From positions 3,596,001-3,660,000 of the forward strand of contig BSBN01001150.1 in NCBI GenBank assembly GCA_027924645.1: a stretch of 64,000 nucleotides of DNA. The letters run 5' to 3'. This DNA is from Cunninghamia lanceolata. Taxonomy: Eukaryota > Streptophyta > Pinopsida > Cupressales > Cupressaceae. Position numbers and translations under genes: made by a program. The notes under the pieces are model-generated. The model was not told the DNA's origin. It saw only the letters and a program-made list of their open reading frames with translations, and ran no database searches. The first letter of the stretch is position 1. Each line of letters starts with the position of its first letter. Below are positions 56,382 to 64,000 of the stretch, piece after piece.

Positions 56382-57600
56382 ATGCCTAGAGGTAGGGGCC
56401 GAGGCTATGGCAAAGGTAGGGGTCATGGGAGAGGTGGTGGCGGTACACCTCCTCCCAGTTCTCCTCATGAGAGTGCCCATGAAGGTAGAGGTTAGAATAT
56501 GGAGGGTCAGGGCCAGCTTGAGGGAGCCCAGTTGTGACAGTTACTTGAGGAGGCTCTTGCTCGATTAGGTCCTAGACAAGAGGTTGAGAAGCCTAGAGGG
56601 GGTCAGGAGGTAGTTCAGCTAGAGCCTCAGGAGAGAGAGAGATCACCCAGGCGTAGAGAGCTGACAGCTGAGCAGGAGGCCACACTAGCCAGCCATATGA
56701 GAGATCTATAGAGAGCATGCCCTCCCATCTTTGATGGAGCTGGTAGAGGTCTTGAGGTGGAGGCTTGGTTATTGGACTTAGGCAGGTGTTCCACCATGCA
56801 TCCTTATGGCATCAACACCAAAGCCAGATGTGCTATTTTGTATCTCTGAGGATTCTCTTCGACTTGGTGGTGGCTAGAGGAGCAGAAGCTGCATTTAGAC
56901 ATTAGCACTATGTCTTGGGAGTTGTTCTTAGAGAGATTCAGAGCCCATTTTCTATCTGACCATTGGAGGCAGCGTCGTGCAGATGAATTCCATGAGCTGA
57001 GGCAGATGCCCATGACAGTTGAGCAGTATGAGCACAGATTTTATGAGCTCAAGCAGTATGTGGGAATCAGAGATAATGAGTCTATGTTAGTGCAGCATTT
57101 TATCAGGGGCTTGAATGCCTAGATTAGTGGAGGGGTTTGAGTATTCGAGCCTAAGTCTATGGAGGTAGCAGTGGAGAAAGCCCGGTTAGAAGAGAATTTG
57201 GCTATGGCACTTGGTGGACATACAGGTGTGCAGATTGGCAGTGCACCTTCTTCAGGTTTTAGTTTGTGAGGTGGACATACTCAGGCTTCAGGATCTCATG
57301 CACCCTCAAAGGGTGGATGGCAGCAACACTCTCAGGCCAAACAAAAGAGTTTTCAGCCGCAGTAAGGTAAGAGATTTCAGGCTAAGAAAGACTGGTCTTG
57401 GCAGTGCAATAAGCGTAATTGTTTTGATTAGCTAGGTTAGAGTATGCAGTCTACAGTGAGCAAAGGCAGTTTCTAGCAGTCTAGTGTGTTTCAAGGTGAT
57501 GGTGGTTTTGGTAGAGGCACCGAGTGTTTCTCTTATGCCCAACAAGGTCATATTGCTAGGCAGTGCCCACAGAAGGGTGCATCAGGGTTTGGACATCGAC
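56382..57600 (+). pseudogene. gag: gypsy3 gag, broken by stops, knuckle Cys lost
   Basis: From ATG at 56382 a single frame runs through gag into protease. It opens with an Arg/Gly-rich tail (MPRGRGRGYGKGRGHGRGGG). The capsid follows, with PPIFDGAGRGLEVEAWL, LFLERFRAHFLSDHWR and YEHRFYELKQYVG. The zinc knuckle near 57528-57570 reads CFSYAQQGHIARQC: the second Cys of CX2CX4HX4C is Tyr (TGC/TGT to TAT). Roughly ten stops, mainly TAG, interrupt the frame, but I see no frameshift in 1.9 kb, so decay is recent compared with gypsy1. Start choice: first Met after the primer site with family-like N-terminus. Confidence 0.85.
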
Positions 57601-58295
57601 TAGCGGCATCTGAGCCAATGGTTAGTGATGCAGACAGGTCACATAGAGTCTTTACAGTGATGGATAACCATCAGGCAAAGCATCAGGGCACCATGGTGGA
57701 GACTTCTGGCCACATGCGAGGTATTGGTTTTTCTATTCTTTTTGATTCTGGTGCATCTGATTCGTTTATATCTCCTCTTGTGGAGCGTTGTGGCTTAGTG
57801 GCAACAAAGTAGGATGATAGGTGGCAGGTTGAGTTAGCTTCTGGGGCTAAGTTAGCAGTTGAGTCTCTTGTTTCAGGGTGTGATTTGAGGATTGGCTCTC
57901 TATCTACTTGTGTAGATCTTCGTATTCTACCCCTTGGTTCATATGACATAGTTTTGGGGATGGATTGGTTAGAGGCCCATCGGGCGGTGATCGATTATCG
58001 GCATAAGTCTGTTAGATGTGCAGATGATTTTGGTGTAGAGGTGGAGGTGGTAGGAGTTCAGAGACCTATTTCCCTACGTATGATTTCTGCTATGCAGCTT
58101 AAGAGATGCATGCATCAGGGATGTCATCTTTTTGCAGTTTCTATTAGTGACTTGGAGATGGAGGAGAGTCGAGAGGCATCTCTTGACAATCATACTCTAT
58201 TGAGAGAATATGCTGATGTGTTTACTTCTGAGATTCTGGGGATGCCACCTAAGTGTGACATCGAATTCAGGATTGATCTTGTACCCAGCACATAG
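57600..58295 (+). pseudogene. gypsy3 aspartic protease and linker, one stop
   Basis: Same frame as gag. SILFDSGASDSFISPLVERC near 57733-57792 holds the Asp-Ser-Gly active site. After one TAG near 57812 come LPLGSYDIVLGMDWLEAHRA and DYRHKSVRC, the second half of the retropepsin fold. LLREYADVFTSEILGMPP follows, the usual start of the RT segment in chromoviruses, and then a TAG at 58293-58295. Confidence 0.87.
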
Positions 58296-59377
58296 CCCAT
58301 CTCACAAGCTCCATATAGCATGACCACTCAAGATCTTAAAGAGCTCCGTTTGCAGTTGGAAGAGTTATTAGCCAAAGGATTCATTCGACCTAGTGTCTCT
58401 CCTTGGGGAGCACCTATGATCTTTGTAAAAGAGAAGGATGGATCTCTGCAACTATGTATTGATTATCAATAGCTCAACAAGGTGACAGTGAGGAATAGGT
58501 ATCCATTGCCTTGGATCGATGACTTGTTTGATCAGATTAAGGGAGCCAAGGTGTTCTCTAAAATTGACCTTAAGTTGGGATATCATCAATTGCGGATATT
58601 TGAGACAGATATTCACAAAATGACATTTCATATCTGTTATGGACATTATGAGTTCACAGTAGTACCATTTGGGTTGACGAATGCACCTTCAGTTTTCTGA
58701 GCCTGATGAATGGTGTCTTCTGCACTTATCTTGACAGGTTTGTCCTTGTGTTTCTTGATGATATATTGATCTATTCGAGGACTATGGAGGAGCATGAGGA
58801 GCAGTTGCGTTAGGTGTTGTAGTGTCTGAGAGAAAATTAGCTTTATGCTAATTTGTCAAAATGTGAGTTCTTTCAGACCAAGGTGAAGTACTTGGGTCAT
58901 GTCATCTCTAGAGAGGGTATTGCGATGGATCCCTCGAAGATCCAAACTATTATGGATTGGCCTGCACCTACTAATGTTTCTAAGGTTCACAGTTTTATGG
59001 GGTTGGCAGGCTATTATTGTCTCTTTGTTATGGGGTTTTTAAGGATTACGCATCTTATTACTTCTCTTCAGAGGAAAGGGAAGAAGTTTGTGTGGTCAAA
59101 GCAGTGTCAGGTGGCTTTTCAGACCCTTAAGGAGCAGTTGACTAGTGCACCTATTTTAGCAGTTCCTGATCCTACCGGGGACTTTGTTGTTTGTATATAT
59201 GCTTCTTTAGAGGGTTTAGGAGCAGTTCTGATGCATGATGGTCGCGTGATTGCCTATGAGTCTCACAAACTCAAGGATCACGAATTGAACTATCCCACTC
59301 ATGATCTAGAGTTAGCCACAGTTGTGCATGCCTTGGTGAGATGGAGGCATTTTCTTTTAGGGAGGGCATCGGTTTGA
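58296..59377 (+). pseudogene. gypsy3 reverse transcriptase and first half of RNase H
   Basis: RT motifs in order: [82 protein letters not shown] (catalytic Asp-Asp near 58755), and [20 protein letters not shown] one-base deletion near 58699 shifts the frame right after NAPSVF. Codons 58853-59377 are open (174 codons), through [13 protein letters not shown] and RNase [21 protein letters not shown]. Here the first catalytic Asp of RNase H (usually DAS) reads Tyr-Ala-Ser. Confidence 0.88.
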
Positions 59378-60250
59378 GCTATATTGTGATCATTGTAGCT
59401 TGCAGTATATTTTCACGTAGCCAAACTTGAATGCAAGTATGACCTTGAGGTCAAGTACATTCAAGGCAAAGAGAATGTGGTGGTAGATGCTCTTAGTCGT
59501 CAGCGAGGTGAGATCTTAGTGGTCCCTCTCATAGTTGATTTGAGAGGTCAGATCCTCGCAGCACTTCCTACTGATAGTTGGTGCCAGGAGGTGAGGTCCG
59601 AGATTGAGTCTGGTAGACCATTAGAGGATAGATTCTCCAGTTACTCTCTTGACTTAGATTGTCTTTTGCGACATTTGGGTCGTATCTATGTTCCTAGTTT
59701 TGAGGGTCTTTGTACCCTAGTGTTTTCAGAGGCTCATCGGGCACGTTATTCTGCTCATCTGGGTGTTAAGAAGATGCATGTAGACCTGCACTAGCTGTAC
59801 TTCTAGAGTGGCATGAAGTGGGATATTGCTAATTTTGTGTCGAGGTGTCTTGAGTGTCAGAGGGTGAAGGCAGAACATCAGCACCCTGCAGGTCTTTTGT
59901 AGCCTCATTTGATTCCAGAGTGGAAGTGGGACATCATTTCGATTGACTTCATTGTTGGTCTGTCGGTATCCTCTCATCGACACGATGCTATTATGGTCAC
60001 TGTGGATAGGTTGATGAAGGTAGCTCACTTCTCTCCTATCCGTTCTTCTTACAATGCTTCTATGGTGGCCAGAGTGTTCATGGAGGACATCTTCAGACTT
60101 CATGGGATTCCTCGTAGGATCATCTCTGATAGGGATCCAGTGTTCACATCCACTCTTTGGACTTCTCTGCAGCATGCCATGGGGACACAGCTGAACTTTA
60201 GTTCAACCTACCATCCTGAGATCGATGGTCAGACCGAGAGGGTTAATTAG
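59378..60250 (+). pseudogene. gypsy3 RNase H end and integrase core
   Basis: A small deletion near 59380-59450 removes the RQRRWLE-like part of RNase H and shifts the frame. VKYIQGKENVVVDALSRQRG then ends the domain. Integrase follows, with zinc-binding HRARYSAHLGVKKMH and [14 protein letters not shown]. The catalytic core is IISIDFIVGLS (Asp), IISDRDPVFTSTLW (Asp) and YHPEIDGQTERVN (Glu), all three present. Stops occur at 59792-59794 and 60248-60250. Compared with gypsy2 the DDE triad is intact, so the stops and frame changes are what inactivate it. Confidence 0.88.
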
Positions 60251-60261
60251 GTTCTCAAGAT

Positions 60262-60990
60262 ATGCTTAGGATGTATGTGATGGATCAGCAAAGCCATTGG
60301 GAGGATTACCTATACCTGGTGGAGTTTTCTTATAATAATGGCTATCACAGTTCTATCGGCATGTCTCCATTTCAAGCTTTGTATGGTCACCCTTGTAGGA
60401 CCCCATTGAGTTGGGATCATCTCGAGGATAGAGTCCTTGGTCTAGATATGCATAAAGATATGGAGTAGCAGGTCGAGAGGATCAGAGAGCATTTGGTGTC
60501 AGCTCAGGACAGATATAAGAAGTATGTAGATGCTCGTAGGATCGATCGATAGTTTTCAGTTGGTGATCAGGTGTTCTTGAGTGTGCGACCGTGAAAGAGT
60601 CCAATCCGTTATGGAAAGTGCTCTAAGCTAGCACCACGCTTTGTTGGACCTTTTGAGGTGTTGGAGAGGATCTGTCTTGTTGCTTATCGTCTTGCTTTGC
60701 CGCCTAGCCTTTCACGCATCCATGATGTGTTTCATGTTTCTGTACTCAGACATTATCATCTAGATATTACTCATATTCTTGATTGGACTGCTCTATAGGT
60801 AGAGGATGGGTAGCTGGCTTTGGAGCCTGTAGGCATTCTATAGCACATAAGACTTGCTCTCAGGGGCAGAGACGTGGAGCAGGTTAGGGTCCAGTTGTAT
60901 CCTAATGATGGGATTTCTGCTACTTGGGAGGATGCTTCCAAGATGAGAGAGTTATACCCTTATTTGTTTGCAAGCTTCCAGGAGTAAGCC
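60262..60990 (+). pseudogene. gypsy3 integrase C-terminus and chromodomain
   Basis: After a frame change at about 60255 the sense reads MDQQSHWEDYLYLVEFSYNN, SPFQALYGHPCRTPLSW, then [13 protein letters not shown] (the GPY/F-like module). [20 protein letters not shown] and HILDWTAL follow. It ends in a chromodomain-like block, VQLYPNDGISATWEDASKM and LYPYLFASF. TAG or TGA stops lie near 60468, 60552, 60594 and 60798-60843. The chromodomain is a short derived type without all aromatic cage residues. It ends a few codons before the purine tract. Confidence 0.83.
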
Positions 60991-60993
60991 TGA

Positions 60994-61007
60994 CTCTAGG
61001 GGGAGGA
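60994..61007 (+). promoter_or_regulatory. gypsy3 polypurine tract
   Basis: CTCTAGGGGGAGGA directly precedes TGTAATGCCCC, the 3' LTR start. Confidence 0.88.
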
Positions 61008-64000
61008 TGTAATGCCCCCTCATTTTTGGCTTGTGATAGTTGTTAGTTTTGCATCACTCTCTGCTTGATCTGAGATAGTTGTTACCTTTTTCCTTGCATC
61101 TAGATAGTTCTGAGACATTTGAGCTATTGAGACTATGGTTTATGCTTATTTTGATTGTGACAAATTTTATTCAACTAATCTAATTCTGACATATGGAATG
61201 AGATTACGATGGTATTGTTGTTATGATGAGATGGACATGTTTAGTGATGATTTAATAATATCATTTTTATGCATATGATTTTAAATAGAAATAGTTAAAT
61301 AGAAATAGTTATAGTCTTGTTTCGGAGCGGGGACGGTGTAGTACTGCTCGGATCGAGCACCCTACTACGTTGCGATTCTCTGTCTCGGTGTGTGTTGATA
61401 TATAAATATACAGTTGATCATATATAACCCATTGGTTTTCACGCAGGTTGCAGGTACCGAGCCTCGACTCCACCTGACTTAGTAGGTCTGAGTGGGCCCT
61501 ACACCATGGATAATGTTGACGGAGATAACATGAGGTTTATGCCACTAGGCCAGTTCCAGTCTTTTGTTGTAGTCATGTGTCGTGATGCAACGTTTGATCC
61601 TTGTTTCTTGTTGTTGGTCATCACGTGTTGTGGAGCATTGTTGAAGTTGTTTAAATTTGTCTATGTGTTCTTTGTTATCTTTATGCTAAATCTTATAGTA
61701 TTTTTGTATTGTTGTAAAATTTGATTATTGTTGAAGTAAAGCCTATTATTGGCAAAATTAGTTATTGCAATGTTTTAAATGTTTATGAGTCTTAAGTTGT
61801 TTTTAGAGGTAATTAGTACATAGTCGATTTAAAATATATTTTGGGTGAATAATTTAATGTTGATAGTTGTCAGATATATTTGGAGATTTGAGAATCTCTA
61901 TGTTTAGTAAAATTTTAAAATTCCCGGAGGAGTGGGGATTTTTGTAACGGATGCCTATTTGTGGTTATGGGTTTTAATGGTATTTGGGGGTTGTTGTGAG
62001 GGGGAGGATACAAAAATTGGGGAAAAACAAAGAATTGGAGACAAAAATCAAGGAAATATTGGAGGTAGCGGAAGAATTTGAAGTTGAGTCAAACTTTCAG
62101 GTATGTCTATTTTGTATCTCTGTCTATTTTATGTCTCTCTGTAGCAATTCAGTCTAGTAGTTTTAAGTTCTTGGGAAACCTCTTGTGTTTTGGAACCGAC
62201 ATCTTTATTCTAGTGAGTTTCTGGCTTTCTTGTCACCATCTGATTTGGTTTCTTTGATAGCTTGTTGTCCATTCCTGAGGAACCTAGGAATCTCCCAGCC
62301 TCCGTCATTCCAATTGGGATTTCTGCAAAAATAAAATTTAGCAACAAATTACTAATTGTTAGTACTCTGAATCAATCTTTTGTCTTAGAATCCCCTTTCT
62401 GAAAATGTAATCTCTATTCCCTATTCACGCTTGAAATGTAACTCAAATGGAATGTTAACAAATGTTTACCTCTGACTAGTTTATTTACCTAGTCATTCTC
62501 TAATGCTGGGTCGATTCTTGTTAGATTGAGACTATATTCCTTAACCCTTTTTAGTTGTCGCATAGTTAGCATCTTCTTTTTTTTATTTGCATTGATAATT
62601 TGATTTGGGAAGTTATATGCCAAAATTTATGCATAGTGTTGACCATCCCTCATGGCTATTGCCGTACGGTCGTACCTGGCTAATTTTGTTGCCTTTTGAC
62701 TTCTTTGACTACCATGATTATTCCCTATGATGAGGTTAGGCGTGTGGCTGTTTTGAGTCCTTAAAAAAAATTGTGTTCTGTCTATCTTCTCCTTGTGGCT
62801 GTACACCAAGCTAAACCTCAACTCCTATCCTTTTCTTGTAAATAGTAATATGTGATCATTACCAAGAGTTTGGGCAAGTTGGGATCAAAGTCGTCTCACC
62901 TTTTGACCCTTCAATTTCCTTGAAACTTTATTACGTTGTTCGCATGACCTCTGTCCATACACTAGTGGTTAGAAATTTGTATGCCTTGAATGCCTCTCTG
63001 TTATCACGCCATAGACTGCAATGAAATTTCCTTACCATTTTAACCTGAGAATTGGAAGCTCGTATAGGAAAATGAGGGATTAGTGTTCGTGTATTTAGAT
63101 AGTTTCTATTTGAGATTTCCTTAGCAACTAGAAAGTTTAGTTGAAACCATTCGTTTCTTAAGTTAACTGATTGCAATGTGTTTCTTTATCTATATCATTT
63201 CTTGTGAGCGTAGATAGGATACTTTTAGAGTTACTCTTAGAAAGTTAGGATAGCTTGCATTTGTAGAAATAAATTTTAGCTTAACCAAGTGGGTTAATAA
63301 CGAGTTAATTATGTCCATTAATTTCTTCTAAGAAGAGTGTTGCTTTATTCAAACCGGGGATGCACCCATTTAGTAATTAAATAATTAGTTAAGCCTTAGA
63401 GCGAGTCAAATTAAACATGTTGGAATTCTATGGAACATCTATGTTTTTACTAGATGAAATATTATAGGTTATTTTGGCCTTACTATGTTGCCAACCTAGG
63501 ATTACTCTTTGGTGTCATGTTTGAGACAAATTTTATTATGATGGTGTTGGAAATTAATTATTGGTAGCATTCCATTAAGAGTGATTCTTGGATTTAGTAA
63601 TAGGTATTTCTTTATAGTTTAAATGCTTTTAGGTAATTGTTTTAGAAACCATAAATACTGCTAAGCTTTGTGTAGTAAGTATTAAGACTTGTGTAAATAA
63701 TTGTTATTATTATTAATTATAATATTTCTTGACCTATTTAAAGTAATTGAAATTTAGAAGATAGAAAAGGAATATCTTGTGCTTTAGGAGATTAGTTTTA
63801 AAAATTCATCCTATGTGATCTTTCTTATTTTAGTAGAAAGAGACCATTCTTAGATAGGTGTAATCCTTTTAGAATGATGATTGGTAGTTGACATTTTAGT
63901 TTAAAGTAATTAATATTATTTTTAGTCTTTTGAACAACCATGATTGTAAATTGTATCACCTTTATGTCATCCTAATAGTACATGTTAGAACTTATTACTT
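61008..64000 (+). repeat. gypsy3 3' LTR, first 2993 bp (runs off window)
   Basis: Collinear with 51398-54370 throughout. Small private changes exist, for example a 14-base duplication AAATAGAAATAGTT near 61286-61313 that the 5' LTR lacks. About 1.85 kb of the LTR is expected beyond the window end. Confidence 0.93.

Noticed and set aside
59726..60175. 149-codon minus-strand frame in gypsy3
   Set aside because: Antisense shadow of the integrase core; the plus strand carries clear DDE motifs.

Overview
The window looks like a stretch of intergenic DNA from a very large plant nuclear genome. A seed plant is likely and a gymnosperm such as a conifer is my best guess. That guess rests on the huge, old, nested LTR retrotransposons with heavily decayed frames, the 3.6-4.8 kb LTRs, and the absence of any recognisable host gene. 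The clade is an inference; nothing in the sequence names the species. I see no rRNA, tRNA, CRISPR array or prokaryotic gene. Essentially every supported coding stretch is a broken retroelement protein.

Layout. (1) 1-12355: a Ty3/gypsy element of Tat/Athila character ('gypsy1'): truncated 5' LTR, tRNA-Asp-type primer site, gag, protease, RT/RNase H, integrase, then a 3.4 kb 3' region with unknown ORFs, and a complete 3' LTR. Its integrase is split by a Copia solo LTR at 5100-6465 with a perfect CTAGA target duplication. (2) 12356-14102: part of a long LTR of another family ('LTR-X', plus orientation), into which gypsy1 probably inserted. (3) 14103-15020: AT-rich sequence with hairpins and MITE-like inverted repeats. 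(4) 15029-18380: remnant of another gypsy element with a protease-like segment, a G-patch domain and an LTR-like tail. (5) 18715-24100: two decayed Copia elements, the first probably nested in the second. (6) 24178-49178: a minus-strand chromovirus ('gypsy2', Tekay/Del-like) with LTR-X at both ends. Its 3' LTR is split by a 4.8 kb TG...CA unit carrying a long unknown gene (F1). Its internal region is split by a second, diverged copy of that gene (F2). Its 5' LTR is split by an internally deleted Copia element and by a solo LTR. (7) 49179-51397: no gene seen. (8) 51398-64000: a younger chromovirus ('gypsy3') with a 4844 bp 5' LTR, a short internal region and a 3' LTR that runs off the window.

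The most interesting item is the F1/F2 family. It consists of two divergent copies of a roughly 1,100-1,200 codon protein with a globular N-terminal part, a charged linker and a helical or coiled-coil C-terminal part. Each copy has a plausible intron just before the ORF. F1 keeps one reading frame for 3.3 kb, broken only by stop codons. The two copies share a TAG at the same aligned codon. The unknown ORFs of gypsy1, between integrase and 3' LTR, have the same general architecture, so the family may be the mobilised 3' ('env-position') ORF of giant plant retroelements.
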